Of a DNA stretch of 64,000 nt, positions 49,530 through 59,341 are shown piece by piece. The stretch's first letter is position 1. Every line of letters starts with the position of its first letter. Origin of the DNA: Aliiroseovarius sp. F47248L. Lineage in GTDB: Bacteria > Pseudomonadota > Alphaproteobacteria > Rhodobacterales > Rhodobacteraceae. The notes beneath the pieces are model-generated. The model did not search any database. It was not told the origin of the DNA and saw only the letters and a list, made by a program, of their open reading frames with translations. The stretch is from the NCBI RefSeq assembly GCF_023016085.1, contig NZ_JALKBF010000001.1, positions 1,178,001-1,242,000 on the forward strand, in the 5' to 3' direction. The position numbers and the translations under genes are program-made.

Positions 49530-50705
49530 TCACTGGGTCGAGGATTTGCCGCTTTCACGTTGGTCAAGCCACGTCAGAATATCGGCGCGGTCGCCATCCA
49601 GCATGGGGGCTGGCCCGGCCACGATCATGTCGGGCTGGTCGGACATCTTGATCGGGTTGCCCGCCGCTTTGAAGGGGCGGTCATCGTTCGGGGCGGGCAT
49701 GTCGACCACCATGTTGCGGGCAAGGATTTGCGGGTCCCGCATTGCTTCGGCCACGTTCTGAATGGGCGCACAGGGGATACCTGACGCGGTGAACAGTTCG
49801 ATCCAGTATTCGCGTGGCTGCGTAAGAGTGACGGTTTCGATCTTGCGCCTAAGCAGCATGACGTTCTCGCACCGGGCCAGGTTGGTCGCAAACTCATCCC
49901 ATTTGGCCCATTTCGGCTTGCCGATCACGTGGCAGAACTTCTTGAACAATGCGTCATTGCCGCAGGCGATGACCATCAGACCATCCTTGGTATGATAGGT
50001 CTCGAATGGTGCAATTGACGGATGGCGTGCACCGGACGGGCCTGGCGGGATGCCGGTTTCGCTGGTGATCGCGACAGCGTGTTCCAGAATGGCCAATTGA
50101 CTGTCCAGCATGGCTACGTCGACCTTCTGACCCTTGTCGGTCTTTTGGCGTTGATAAAGCGCGGCCAGCAGTCCGTGCCCCAGAAACATGCCCGCAACAA
50201 TATCGCCAACTGACGCGCCCAGTCGCACGGGTTCGCGGTTCTTTTCGCCGGTGATCGACATCACTCCGCCGCGGGCTTGAACCACCATGTCATAGGCGGG
50301 GCGCTGCGTGTCCGGGCCGGTATGCCCGAACCCAGAGACCGCGCCATAGATCAAGTGGGGATACTTGGACGACAGGCTGTCCCAGCCATAGCCTAGACGC
50401 TCCATCACGCCGGGTCGGAAGTTCTCCATGACCACATCCACTTGATCAAGAAGACGTTCAAAAACAACGCGATCCGCGCCATCTTTCAGATCAAGAGCAA
50501 TGGACTGCTTGTTGCGGTTGATGGTGGCAAAATAAGCGCTGAATCCTTTGCGAAACGGTGGGAAGTGGCGTGTGTCATCGCCGGTCTTGGGTTGTTCGAC
50601 CTTGATCACCTTTGCGCCAAGATCTGACAGGATCATCGAACAATACGGCCCCGCCAGAACATGGGTCAGATCAAGAATGGTGATGTCTTCCAGCGGTGCG
50701 CTCAT
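49530..50705 (-). CDS. Class III (CaiB/BaiF) CoA-transferase
   Basis: 391 residues. 'LDLTHVLAGPYCSMILSDLGAKVIKVEQP' at residues 11-39 and 'ALDLKDGADRVVFERLLDQVDVVMENFRPG' are hallmarks. The catalytic aspartate is expected in 'RPAYDMVVQARGG'. These enzymes move CoA between carboxylic acids. The donor and acceptor are unknown. The start at 50705 follows GGAAAGGACAGGCTG. It lies between the RACo-like gene and the rest of the one-carbon genes but has no obvious role with them. Confidence 0.9.
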   Translation of the reverse strand: MSAPLEDITILDLTHVLAGPYCSMILSDLGAKVIKVEQPKTGDDTRHFPPFRKGFSAYFATINRNKQSIALDLKDGADRVVFERLLDQVDVVMENFRPGVMERLGYGWDSLSSKYPHLIYGAVSGFGHTGPDTQRPAYDMVVQARGGVMSITGEKNREPVRLGASVGDIVAGMFLGHGLLAALYQRQKTDKGQKVDVAMLDSQLAILEHAVAITSETGIPPGPSGARHPSIAPFETYHTKDGLMVIACGNDALFKKFCHVIGKPKWAKWDEFATNLARCENVMLLRRKIETVTLTQPREYWIELFTASGIPCAPIQNVAEAMRDPQILARNMVVDMPAPNDDRPFKAAGNPIKMSDQPDMIVAGPAPMLDGDRADILTWLDQRESGKSSTQ

Positions 50706-50904
50706 CAGCCTGTCCTTTCCTGTTTGCACAGGCCCTGCCTAGAGGTCGCGCGTCCCGATGACTTTGAGATGAGTCAATTGCAGCGGTTAACCGAGGGGAA
50801 GGAGATCGTTTTCTATGCTTTCCGTGTCTTACTTCTGCGCCGCATCGTTTTCATAACGCAAGAATGCGATGTTAAGATGTTCTCGTAATCGATTGATATA
50901 TATC

Positions 50905-51213
50905 TTATAACATCACTTCCGTTTCAACGAACTGATAGTGTTTGATCGACCGTGATTCAACCAGTTCGGCCTCCATCGGGTCGATATGCGGGCTTGAAAT
51001 ATCATCGCCGACAAAGGCTTTAAGAGCCTCAATGTCCTCCCAGACCATGACGAAACTGAACTCTCTGGGAGTGTCGGGAAGCGGAGCACCGGGGATCACA
51101 TGGACGAGCCCCTTTGTCCTTTTCATTAACGGAATCGCGGTGTCGTGGAAGAACTTACCGAACGCATCTTCCTTTCCAGGCCGTGTAACAACTTGAAATA
51201 TCCTCACAATCAT
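50905..51213 (-). CDS. Antibiotic-biosynthesis-monooxygenase-fold (ABM) small protein
   Basis: 102 residues of ferredoxin-like ABM type: MIVRIFQVVTRPGKEDAFGKFF at the start and 'EFSFVMVWEDIEALKAFVGDD' in the middle. Members act as small cofactor-free monooxygenases or haem-degrading enzymes, or just bind small molecules. The start at 51213 follows AAAGGAGGGTGAACCC, a strong site. No functional partner is evident. Confidence 0.75.
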   Translation of the reverse strand: MIVRIFQVVTRPGKEDAFGKFFHDTAIPLMKRTKGLVHVIPGAPLPDTPREFSFVMVWEDIEALKAFVGDDISSPHIDPMEAELVESRSIKHYQFVETEVML

Positions 51214-51317
51214 GGGTTCACCCTCCTTTGGTGCGACGCCTGAATGCAAGACCTACTCAATCCTGAAAGCATAGCAGAAAATACCGTCCACGTCTGTGGT
51301 CGGGATAGCCATCGGCA

Positions 51318-51346
51318 AAAAAGGCCTGCGCAAGGCAGCCCTTTTT
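51318..51346 (-). terminator. Terminator of the methyltransferase operon (minus strand)
   Basis: AAAAAGGCCTGC pairs with GCAGCCCTTTTT (51318-51346) with one mismatch and a short loop. The A-run becomes a T-run in the minus-strand transcript. It lies 22 bp after the stop of the gene ending at 51368. It may also work in the plus direction. Confidence 0.75.
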
Positions 51347-51367
51347 CGTTTGTACCTGTCGGTGCGG

Positions 51368-52441
51368 TCAGCCCCGGCGACGACGACCACCACGTCGGCC
51401 ACCTGCAGCCCCAGCAGCACCGGCATGTACCGAGTTGAACTTGATCCACTCGGCACCGCCGTCGTCGTTGTTGGTCAGGAAGTTGGCGGCACGGATGGCC
51501 TCCATTTCCTTTCCAGCCTTGGGCTGGGTCGAACCCAGACCGAACAGCTGGCAGAAGGTTTCGTCATCTATATCAGCGGGGACGATAATCCCTTTGGCTT
51601 CCACCTCGGCGCGTTTCTCAGCCAGTTTTGTCGGCCCGACGGGCAGGGCGACCGGGTTCATGATTGCCGAGGTCATGCCGGCGCCCATCGCCATGGGCAA
51701 GAACGCATTGTTGATGCCGTGACGGTTGGGAAGACCAAACGATATGTTCGACGCGCCGCAAGTCGTGTTCACGCCCAGCTCTTCGCGAAGACGACGCACA
51801 AGGGTAAAGACTTGAAGACCTGCCGTGCCCATTGCGCCAACGGGCATTACCAAGGGGTCAACCACGATATCATGCGCCGGGATGCCGAAATCGGCAGCGC
51901 GTTCGACGATCTTCTTTGCCACGGCAAAACGCACATCCGGATCTTCGGAAATCCCCGTATCGTCGTTTGAAATCGCCACTACCGGCACGTTGTATTTCTT
52001 GACCAGCGGAAGCACCATCTCTAACCGTTCTTCTTCGCCTGTGACCGAGTTCAGAAGCGGGCGGCCCTTGGCGGCTTTCAGCCCGGCCTCAAGCGCGCCG
52101 GGAACGGACGAGTCGATACACATCGGGCAATCGGTGACGGCTTGCACAGTTTCGACCAGTTGGCGCATCAGGTCCGGCTCAACGAAGTTGTTATCGGCAT
52201 AACGCGGATCTTCGGCCATCTTATTGGAGAAGACTGCGCCCGAGTTGATATCCAACACCGTCGCCCCTGCAGCGACCTGCGCCAGCGCGTCGCTTTGCAC
52301 GCGGCTGAAATCACCCGCTTCCAGCTCGGCGTTCAGAACCTTGCGTCCGGTCGGGTTGATGCGTTCGCCGATGACGCAGAACGGCTGATCAAAGCCAATG
52401 ACGGCAGTTTTCGTTTCAGATTCAACGATGGTACGGGTCAT
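51368..52441 (-). CDS. Pterin-binding methyltetrahydrofolate:corrinoid methyltransferase (split MetH type)
   Basis: 357 residues. The pterin-binding TIM-barrel shows FCVIGERINPTGRK, 'GATVLDINSGAVF' and 'CIDSSVPGALEAGLKA', then 'TTCGASNISFGLPNR', as in the methyl-THF domain of MetH and AcsE/MtrH-type proteins. It should transfer the methyl group of 5-methyl-THF to a corrinoid protein. The tail from about residue 338 is GAAGAAGGRRGGRRRRG, an unusual basic extension. The gene follows a MetF-like gene with 3 bp between, so both act in one pathway. The homocysteine- and B12-binding parts of a split synthase are not in this window. Confidence 0.88.
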   Translation of the reverse strand: MTRTIVESETKTAVIGFDQPFCVIGERINPTGRKVLNAELEAGDFSRVQSDALAQVAAGATVLDINSGAVFSNKMAEDPRYADNNFVEPDLMRQLVETVQAVTDCPMCIDSSVPGALEAGLKAAKGRPLLNSVTGEEERLEMVLPLVKKYNVPVVAISNDDTGISEDPDVRFAVAKKIVERAADFGIPAHDIVVDPLVMPVGAMGTAGLQVFTLVRRLREELGVNTTCGASNISFGLPNRHGINNAFLPMAMGAGMTSAIMNPVALPVGPTKLAEKRAEVEAKGIIVPADIDDETFCQLFGLGSTQPKAGKEMEAIRAANFLTNNDDGGAEWIKFNSVHAGAAGAAGGRRGGRRRRG

Positions 52442-52444
52442 TCT

Positions 52445-53383
52445 TTATCCTTTGGTCACGTTGACTGGGGCGGTGTTTTCGCCGCCATTTTCGATGGCCC
52501 AGTTGGCATTGGTCTTGATCCCGCCCAGCGGGAAGAAATGCACCTGAGTGATGTTGAAGTCAGGATCGGCCGCCTTGTGGTTGGCCAGTTCGTTCAGAAC
52601 CTCTGTTGGTTCATAGGGCAGAAGCAGCTTGGTCACATCCATCGCGCGCTTTTGCAGCACTTTCAGCGATGGGCCGACACCGCAAGCGATGGCAAATTTG
52701 ATCAGCGTTTGCAGCTTGGCGGGGCCAGCGATGCCGATATGGATAGGCAGATCGACGCCTGCCTCTTTCAAGCCATCGGCCCATTTGATGATGGGGCCAG
52801 CCTCAAACGCAAACTGCGTTGCCAGTGCCATCTTCGCATCCGTTCGCTCCGAGAATTTCTGTTTCCAGAGAAGGGCTTCCATGACGTTCTTGCGTGATCC
52901 GTCCGGGTCAATGTCGCGGTTTCCCTCCGGGTGGCCTGCGACGTTCAACTGAGTGAACCCGGCTTTGTCGAACAGACCGGTTTCAAGCAACTGCATCGAG
53001 CTGTCGAAATCGCCATGCGGCTTTTCCACGCCGCCAGCCAGCAGAAGCGCCTGCTTCACATTCGCCTCGCCTTGATAGCGCGCGATCCAGTCGGCCAGCG
53101 TGGCCTCATCCTTGATGATGCGCGCGGGGAAGTGCGGCATGACCTCGAAGCCTTCGGCGTTGATGCGTTTGGCGGTGGCGACCATCTCGTCAATCGGGGT
53201 GCCGTCGATATGAGCGATATAGACGCGCGTGCCTTCGGGCAGCAGATCGCGGAAATCTTCGACCTTCTCAGCGGTGCGGGGCATTACCTCGATCGAATAG
53301 CCTTTCAGGAAGTCCTGAAGGGCGGGGGACGCGGACGTGGCCTGACCTTCGGTCGGCTTTCTGCGGAAGTTCAACAGCGCCAT
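52445..53383 (-). CDS. Methylenetetrahydrofolate reductase-like protein (MetF-related)
   Basis: 312 residues. It has the MetF-type TIM-barrel trend: 'SIEVMPRTAEKVEDF', 'VMPHFPARIIKDEATLADW', 'ALLLAGG', and 'FTQLNVAGHPEGN'. It is a divergent member rather than classical MetF and would supply 5-methyl-THF to the next enzyme. The start at 53383 follows AAAGGAGGCAGCC; a longer frame to 53683 overlaps the upstream small gene. It lies 3 bp before the pterin-binding methyltransferase. Confidence 0.82.
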   Translation of the reverse strand: MALLNFRRKPTEGQATSASPALQDFLKGYSIEVMPRTAEKVEDFRDLLPEGTRVYIAHIDGTPIDEMVATAKRINAEGFEVMPHFPARIIKDEATLADWIARYQGEANVKQALLLAGGVEKPHGDFDSSMQLLETGLFDKAGFTQLNVAGHPEGNRDIDPDGSRKNVMEALLWKQKFSERTDAKMALATQFAFEAGPIIKWADGLKEAGVDLPIHIGIAGPAKLQTLIKFAIACGVGPSLKVLQKRAMDVTKLLLPYEPTEVLNELANHKAADPDFNITQVHFFPLGGIKTNANWAIENGGENTAPVNVTKG

Positions 53384-53409
53384 GGCTGCCTCCTTTATGC
53401 GGGACAGGC

Positions 53410-53706
53410 TTACGCCCATCCGTCGTTGCCAATCAGAGCGATCAGCCGCTCTTTGTCGTATTCCGCGTCGATCTTGGCGGCTTCTGCCGCCGCAATTTCT
53501 TGCGGGTCTCCGTCCACGGTATAGGGGGCTGCCTTGCGCCATTCCGCCAGATAGGCGTCGCTGTCTTTCGCGTTCACCTTCATGGCGGCCCGGTCGATGG
53601 CCTGTTCGAACCGCTCGGGCAGCGGGGCTTTGGCCCCACGGCGCCCTTTGCCAACGATCACCTGGGCGGGAATGTCCCTCCAAAACACGATGGTTACGTC
53701 TGGCAT
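53410..53706 (-). CDS. 'Virulence factor' domain small protein
   Basis: 98 residues: PDVTIVFWRDIPAQVIVGKGRRGAK at the start, then a helical middle. This matches the small conserved proteins annotated as 'virulence factor' next to MetF-like genes in Rhodobacterales and Rhizobiales. The name is historical; no function is proven. It lies 26 bp upstream of the MetF-like gene on the same strand, first in the operon, and so is probably an accessory of this one-carbon pathway. Confidence 0.78.
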   Translation of the reverse strand: MPDVTIVFWRDIPAQVIVGKGRRGAKAPLPERFEQAIDRAAMKVNAKDSDAYLAEWRKAAPYTVDGDPQEIAAAEAAKIDAEYDKERLIALIGNDGWA

Positions 53707-53996
53707 GCGAATCTTCCTCCTCCGCTGTTCATTACCTACGCGTGGGCAGGGCGTTTCCTGCGTCGTTTTTCGACATCACGCAGACCACAAGCGACCTGCG
53801 TGACCCGGATTGGCTTCAGGATTGGCTTGTGTGGGATACGTCAGATGAACCCGTGCTGCCATGGGGGCGGGACTGAAAATTTCTCAAGATGATTATGTGT
53901 GGTGACGAATTTGTGCGCCTGACATGCAGGGAAGGGATTGTCAGACACCGGGCGCGGCCCTATCTTGAACATAACTTGAAATGGAGGGCGTGAGCT

Positions 53997-55109
53997 ATGG
54001 CGCCCAAGCGTCCCGAAGGTGCGGGCGCGTTCCCGAAAGCGGTCGATACCCCCGCGCCGTCACCCGTGGATCCGGCCAGCCTCTATGCGGCTCTGGACCT
54101 TGGAACAAACAGTTGTCGAATGCTGGTTGCCCAACCGAAGGGAAGCCAGTTTCACGTCGTGGACAGCTTTTCGAAATCTGTACAGTTGGGCAATGGGCTG
54201 GAAGCGTCGGGCCGGTTAAGCCGATCATCCATGTCGCGCACGGTTCAGGCCTTGCGAATTTGCCGCAAGAAGCTGATCAAGCATGATGTAAAGCGGATGC
54301 GACTTGTGGCAACCGAAGCGTGCCGCCGCGCGTCAAACGGCAGAAGTTTCATGAACTACATCCGGCGCGAAACCGGGTTGGAGCTTGAGATCATCAAGCC
54401 CGAAGAAGAAGCGCGCCTTGCCGTCGTGTCCTGTGCGCCCCTGGTGTCGACCAAGACCGAACAGCTGCTGGTTGTCGATATCGGCGGCGGCTCGACCGAG
54501 CTTGTTTGGATTGACCTGTCGAAAGTTCCGCCGCTGGAAAGACCGCGCTCCATTATGCGCATGGGGCGTGGCTTCATCGGTGGGGTCAGCGACTTTCCTG
54601 CCGCCAGCGTTGTGGATTGGATATCGGTGCCCTTGGGCGTCGCCACCCTGCGCGAGATGTTCGACGATGTCGAAGACGACGCAGGCCGCTACGCCCTGAT
54701 GTCGGTGCATTTCGAAGAACAGCTGGCAGGCTTCAGTCCGTTCCATCACGAACCCCCGCGCGAGGGGTTTCAGATCATCGGCACATCCGGCACCGTGACG
54801 ACCGTTGCAGCGACCCATCTGGGGCTGCGCCGTTATGACCGCACAAAAGTTGACGGGTTGCGCATGACTTCTGACCAGATCGAACGGGTGATCCAAGGCT
54901 ATCTGGCGCTCGGCCCGCAGGGGCGACGGATGAACTCGCATATCGGGCGCGACCGGCAATCGCTGATCATGTCTGGCGCTGCGATCCTGCAAGCGTTATT
55001 GCGGGTCTGGCCCACGGATCGGTTAAGCGTCGCAGACCGCGGCCTGCGCGAGGGCATCTTGTATTCGCAAATGTCTGCGGACGGCGTTTTGGAAGGCGGA
55101 CCATTCTGA
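53997..55109 (+). CDS. Ppx/GppA-family exopolyphosphatase / guanosine pentaphosphatase
   Basis: 370 residues. The ASKHA phosphate-binding loops are [14 protein letters not shown] (about residue 29), [13 protein letters not shown] (about residue 161) and [18 protein letters not shown] (about residue 260). The shorter form without C-terminal HD domain is common in alphaproteobacteria. It degrades polyphosphate or (p)ppGpp. The stop shares bases with the rlmE start (TGATG), so the two are translationally coupled. Confidence 0.9.
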   Translation: MAPKRPEGAGAFPKAVDTPAPSPVDPASLYAALDLGTNSCRMLVAQPKGSQFHVVDSFSKSVQLGNGLEASGRLSRSSMSRTVQALRICRKKLIKHDVKRMRLVATEACRRASNGRSFMNYIRRETGLELEIIKPEEEARLAVVSCAPLVSTKTEQLLVVDIGGGSTELVWIDLSKVPPLERPRSIMRMGRGFIGGVSDFPAASVVDWISVPLGVATLREMFDDVEDDAGRYALMSVHFEEQLAGFSPFHHEPPREGFQIIGTSGTVTTVAATHLGLRRYDRTKVDGLRMTSDQIERVIQGYLALGPQGRRMNSHIGRDRQSLIMSGAAILQALLRVWPTDRLSVADRGLREGILYSQMSADGVLEGGPF

Positions 55110-55840
55110 TGACAGGAACAGGTGGCAAAAAAGGCGGACGGGTGCGCAAAAGCTCGGGCCGCGGACAACGGGATTTGACCGTGAAGGTGAAAACTGCGCG
55201 GGGACGAACGAACAGTTCCACTCGCTGGCTGCAACGGCAACTGAATGACCCGTATGTAGCGCGTGCCAAAGCCGAAGGCTTTCGTGGGCGCGCGGCGTTC
55301 AAAATTATGGACCTGGACGACAAGTTCCGGTTTCTGGTGAACGGCGCGCGGGTCGTCGATCTGGGCTGTGCGCCCGGTGGTTGGGCGCAGGTCGCCGTGC
55401 CGCGCATCAACGCGCTTGGAGAAAAAAGTGGCAAGAAGATTGGCACGTTTCTGGGTATCGACCTGCAAGAGGTTGAGCCATTGGCAGGGGCAAGCTTCCA
55501 TCAACTTGATTTCATGGAAGACGACGCGGATGTGGTCGTGAAAGATTTGCTGGGCGGCAAGGCCGATGTGGTCATGTCTGACATGGCGGCGTCCAGTTCT
55601 GGACATAAGCAGACGGACCATCTGCGCATCATCGCCTTGTGCGAGGCGGCGGCCTATTTCGCGTTTGATGTGCTGGACGAGGGTGGCACGTTTGTCGCGA
55701 AGGTTCTGGCAGGCGGTGCCGAAGGCGAGTTGCAAAAGCTGCTCAAACAGAAGTTTGAAAAGGTCATGAACGTCAAACCACCCTCCAGCCGGTCAGACAG
55801 TTCCGAAAAATTTGTGGTTGCCATGGGCTTCAAGGGCTGA
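55109..55840 (+). CDS. rlmE: 23S rRNA 2'-O-ribose methyltransferase RlmE (FtsJ/RrmJ)
   Basis: 243 residues. The S-adenosylmethionine motif is [15 protein letters not shown] (about residues 80-94). The catalytic K-D-K-E type residues are in '[13 protein letters not shown]', '[14 protein letters not shown]', 'FVAKVLAGG' and the C-terminal '[16 protein letters not shown]'. It methylates U2552 of 23S rRNA during large-subunit assembly. The basic N-terminal extension of about 40 residues is typical of alphaproteobacterial forms. It overlaps the phosphatase stop by one base. Confidence 0.93.
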   Translation: MTGTGGKKGGRVRKSSGRGQRDLTVKVKTARGRTNSSTRWLQRQLNDPYVARAKAEGFRGRAAFKIMDLDDKFRFLVNGARVVDLGCAPGGWAQVAVPRINALGEKSGKKIGTFLGIDLQEVEPLAGASFHQLDFMEDDADVVVKDLLGGKADVVMSDMAASSSGHKQTDHLRIIALCEAAAYFAFDVLDEGGTFVAKVLAGGAEGELQKLLKQKFEKVMNVKPPSSRSDSSEKFVVAMGFKG

Positions 55841-56004
55841 TTGACCGCAGGGATGGATCGGGCAAGACGTCGAATGCGTGTCTTGGCCCGTCGCCTTTTG
55901 GATGGTTCTTGATGATCTGTCCTGCAAACTTAGACACTATCACAGACACGCGCGAATCCCGTGGTTCATCCACCGGTCATCGCACATCGCAGAGAGGCAA
56001 CGAT

Positions 56005-57459
56005 ATGAGAGCGCAACCCAAAGCCAGCCACTTCATCGGCGGTGAGTATGTCGAAGATACCGATGGTGCTGTGATTGACGTGATCTTTCCGGCCACGGGC
56101 GAGGTTATTGCGAAACTGCACGCTGCCACTCCTACGATTGTCGACAAAGCTCTGTATGCCGCCAAGTCTGCGCAAGGCGCATGGGCTGCGATGACAGGTA
56201 CCGAACGGGGCCGCATTCTGCGCCGCGCCGCCGATATCATGCGCGAGCGCAACCACGATCTGTCGGTTCTGGAAACGCTCGACACCGGCAAACCCTATCA
56301 GGAAACCAGCGTGGCCGACGCCACATCCGGCGCGGACGCGATGGAGTATTTCGGGGGGATTGCGGGCAGTCTGACTGGCGACCATATCCAGCTTGCCAAC
56401 GGTGATTTTGTTTACACACGCCGCGAAGCCTTGGGTGTTTGTGTCGGCATCGGGGCGTGGAACTATCCCACCCAGATCGCCTGCTGGAAAGCAGCGCCTG
56501 CGCTGGCCTGCGGAAACACGTCTGTATTCAAGCCCTCCGAAACGACACCGCTGTCGGCCTTGAAGGTGGCAGAAATCCTGATGGAAGCGGGCGCCCCTGC
56601 AGGCATTTTCAACGTGGTACAAGGCTATGGCGAGGTTGGTGCCGCCCTCGTCACCGATCCACGCGTGGCCAAGGTGTCACTGACCGGGTCCGTGCCGACC
56701 GGCAAAAAGGTTTATGCTGCCGCTGCCGCCGAAATGAAGCACGTCACGATGGAGCTTGGCGGTAAATCCCCGATGATTGTCTTTGACGATGCCAATGTTG
56801 AAAACGCAGTTTCAGGAGCTATTCTGGGCAACTTCTATTCGTCCGGGCAGGTTTGTTCCAACGGAACGCGGGTCTTTGTGCAGAAAGGCATTAAGGAGGC
56901 GTTCTTGAAGCGTCTGGCCGAACGTCTGGACGGTGCCATAATCGGCGATCCGCTGGACCCAGAAACCAGTTTCGGTCCGATGGTCAGTGAAGGCCAGATG
57001 AACATCGTCATGAATTATATCGAGAAGGGTAAAGAAGAGGGTGCGCGTCTGGTTTATGGCGGCGAACGCATTGAGGGCGATGGCTTCTATTTGAAGCCCA
57101 CCGTCTTTGCCGATGTGACCGACGACATGACCATCGCCCGTGAAGAGATTTTCGGCCCAGTCATGTCGGTCTTGGATTTTGACACCGAAGACGAGGTGAT
57201 GACCCGCGCCAACGCGACCGAATTCGGGCTGGCCGCCGGGGTGTTCACCAACGATCTGACCCGCGCGCACCGCGTCGTGGCTGGGTTCGAAGCGGGCACG
57301 TGTTACATCAACACCTATAATGACGCGCCGGTCGAGGCACCGTTCGGAGGGTCAAAGGCATCTGGTGTAGGTCGCGAGAACTCAAAAGCGGCGATTGAGC
57401 ATTATTCGGAATTGAAAACTGTCTATGTGCGCCTGAGCGATCTGGAAGCGCCGTTTTGA
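56005..57459 (+). CDS. betB: Betaine-aldehyde dehydrogenase
   Basis: 484 residues. The NAD-dependent aldehyde dehydrogenase core has '[14 protein letters not shown]' near residue 150, '[13 protein letters not shown]', the catalytic glutamate in MELGGKSP and the nucleophilic cysteine in [11 protein letters not shown]. The opening [19 protein letters not shown] is typical of BetB. It oxidises betaine aldehyde to glycine betaine, an osmoprotectant and methyl donor. The start at 56005 follows GAGAGGCAACGAT; the longer frame to 55909 lacks support. The betA and betT partners are not within this window. Confidence 0.9.
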   Translation: MRAQPKASHFIGGEYVEDTDGAVIDVIFPATGEVIAKLHAATPTIVDKALYAAKSAQGAWAAMTGTERGRILRRAADIMRERNHDLSVLETLDTGKPYQETSVADATSGADAMEYFGGIAGSLTGDHIQLANGDFVYTRREALGVCVGIGAWNYPTQIACWKAAPALACGNTSVFKPSETTPLSALKVAEILMEAGAPAGIFNVVQGYGEVGAALVTDPRVAKVSLTGSVPTGKKVYAAAAAEMKHVTMELGGKSPMIVFDDANVENAVSGAILGNFYSSGQVCSNGTRVFVQKGIKEAFLKRLAERLDGAIIGDPLDPETSFGPMVSEGQMNIVMNYIEKGKEEGARLVYGGERIEGDGFYLKPTVFADVTDDMTIAREEIFGPVMSVLDFDTEDEVMTRANATEFGLAAGVFTNDLTRAHRVVAGFEAGTCYINTYNDAPVEAPFGGSKASGVGRENSKAAIEHYSELKTVYVRLSDLEAPF

Positions 57460-57472
57460 TCGGGTGACCGCG

Positions 57473-59341
57473 TCAATTGCGGCTGGTAAACAGGTATGGG
57501 TCTGAGAGCGGCAGATAGTATCCGGTGGCCGAGATGAAAACGGTTTTTCCGACCCACGCGTCATCGGGCAGGTCAAACTGAACTTCGGTGCGTTCACCGT
57601 AGCCTAGGATCAGCTCCTGCCCGTCCTCTTTGGTCAACTCCACCGGCCATACGGCGAGGTATGTTTCTTCAACTCCCTCGTCATCTTGCAGGACCAGGGT
57701 GATTTGGTCGATATGGGCCAGTTCGTGTTCTTTCTCGCGAATTTCCAACCGTCCGTCGAAATGGGAAAGCTTCAATCGGTCGGTGCGTTTCTTGCCGGGT
57801 GAGGTTGCCCCCAGCAGGAAATGGTTTTCTTCGATCCAGATGTCGCCGTCGTTCTGATAGGTATAGATATAGGGACAACTGCCAATGCCGCCCCCGGCGA
57901 ACAGTATGAAATTGTTGGGATCATGCTGGCGGAAGTCATAAGATGTGCCGTCGACCTCCACCGCCTGAATGGACCATGCGGGACCGTATTCAAATCGCTC
58001 GACCAGTTCCGGTATGCGCCCCTTGGGAACGCCGGACGGGGGCAGGGCAAACAGCAGGTTTGTCTGTTCGTTGGGATGCACGAACGCAATCATTTTGGAC
58101 TTCGAAACCACGGCCTCCTCCCGGATTGTCTCGCTCTGTGCATAGTTGTCGCGATAGCCAGAGACGATCCAATCGAAAAACTCGGGCAGCAGCGGCATTT
58201 CGATGCGAATGGGGATGACCAGCTTTTCACCCGGCGCCAGCATGCCCGGCGGCCAAAGCCGTTTTTCGACAGGACGCGCAGCCGCCAGCAGAGCCTGAGT
58301 GTCTTCGTGGCGTCGCAATGTCTTCGCATCGGTTTCGGCAACGCTGAACGCCCCCACATCCATCGGCGTATCACCGACATTTTCCAGCACCGCGACCAGC
58401 AGATCGGCGCTGCGAGTCTTGGCGGTGAACGCCCATCCGTAATGCACTCCCGGTTCGCCCATCACGATGGCATAGTTCGGGGGCAAGCCATTTCGCGCAA
58501 GGTAGCGCAAGGCATCAAGGGGTCTGTGGTCAATGCGACGACCCTCAAAATATCCTGCTCCCGCATTGGCAAATAAACCGCGTTCGGATCGCAGGCGAAG
58601 TTCGCTGTCACTGCGCGCATCATCGGATAGATCAAGCGCGCGTCCCAGATAGGCGTCATAACGGGCCTCGTAATCCTCAAGATCAGCCGCGGTGAGGGAT
58701 CGCCACAACGTGGGAGCGGTCATTTTCGATCCATACTCGACCCATTCGGACGGGCCCTGGGATGTGCCCCAATAGGCGTTATAGCCCGTCGGAATCGCAT
58801 ATTTTTGAAACAAGGATTGGGCGGCCTCAAGATCAGGAACAAACAGTTCGCCCGGGCCAAAAACACGCCAGCCATCGTTTGCCTTCAGGTCAGGCATTGC
58901 GCCCGCGTCTGTGTCAAACACTTTAATGTCCGCGTTGACCTGCTGTGCGTAATCGGCAAGACCCGTGCTGAAATCCCCGCCCTCAAATCCCACGTTGCCG
59001 GACAGATAACTGCCCCCGATCTCCTGCCCGAACTTGTCTGTCAGATTTCGGATTTCGTGATGAATGGCGTTGTTGACGATGGCTTGTTGGCCGCCCAGGT
59101 ATTTTTCCCACTCAGGCGACAGTTTGCCGTTGATCAGAAAACTCTGCCCGATTCCGCCAAGTCGGTAATAGACCACACGAAAGCGGGGTTTCTTTTCCCT
59201 GTCGCGATAACAGACAACAGTCACATCACCGCCGACATCCTGGATGACCGGACTGCAGTTTCCATAGGTTGTGACGTCCTGAGCGTTGACTGCATAGGGC
59301 AGGGCGGTCAAGGCCGCGATACGTGCCGCCCACCTAATCAT
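57473..59341 (-). CDS. Large exported protein of unknown function
   Basis: 622 residues from the chosen start, with a signal peptide (MIRWAARIAALTALPYAVNAQ). Right after it comes 'GNCSPVIQDVGGDVTVVC', a short motif also found at the end of the small membrane protein encoded just upstream. The rest is mixed alpha/beta with several tryptophans and no recognised family. The start at 59341 has AGGAAGCA upstream and overlaps the preceding gene by 8 bp. A frame to 59497 is rejected because it lies antisense-free but inside that gene. It converges with betB across 13 bp. Confidence 0.65.
   Translation of the reverse strand: MIRWAARIAALTALPYAVNAQDVTTYGNCSPVIQDVGGDVTVVCYRDREKKPRFRVVYYRLGGIGQSFLINGKLSPEWEKYLGGQQAIVNNAIHHEIRNLTDKFGQEIGGSYLSGNVGFEGGDFSTGLADYAQQVNADIKVFDTDAGAMPDLKANDGWRVFGPGELFVPDLEAAQSLFQKYAIPTGYNAYWGTSQGPSEWVEYGSKMTAPTLWRSLTAADLEDYEARYDAYLGRALDLSDDARSDSELRLRSERGLFANAGAGYFEGRRIDHRPLDALRYLARNGLPPNYAIVMGEPGVHYGWAFTAKTRSADLLVAVLENVGDTPMDVGAFSVAETDAKTLRRHEDTQALLAAARPVEKRLWPPGMLAPGEKLVIPIRIEMPLLPEFFDWIVSGYRDNYAQSETIREEAVVSKSKMIAFVHPNEQTNLLFALPPSGVPKGRIPELVERFEYGPAWSIQAVEVDGTSYDFRQHDPNNFILFAGGGIGSCPYIYTYQNDGDIWIEENHFLLGATSPGKKRTDRLKLSHFDGRLEIREKEHELAHIDQITLVLQDDEGVEETYLAVWPVELTKEDGQELILGYGERTEVQFDLPDDAWVGKTVFISATGYYLPLSDPYLFTSRN

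Noticed and set aside
54899..55735. 278-codon minus frame opposite ppx/gppA and rlmE
   Set aside because: Both plus-strand genes have clear motifs; this frame has none.
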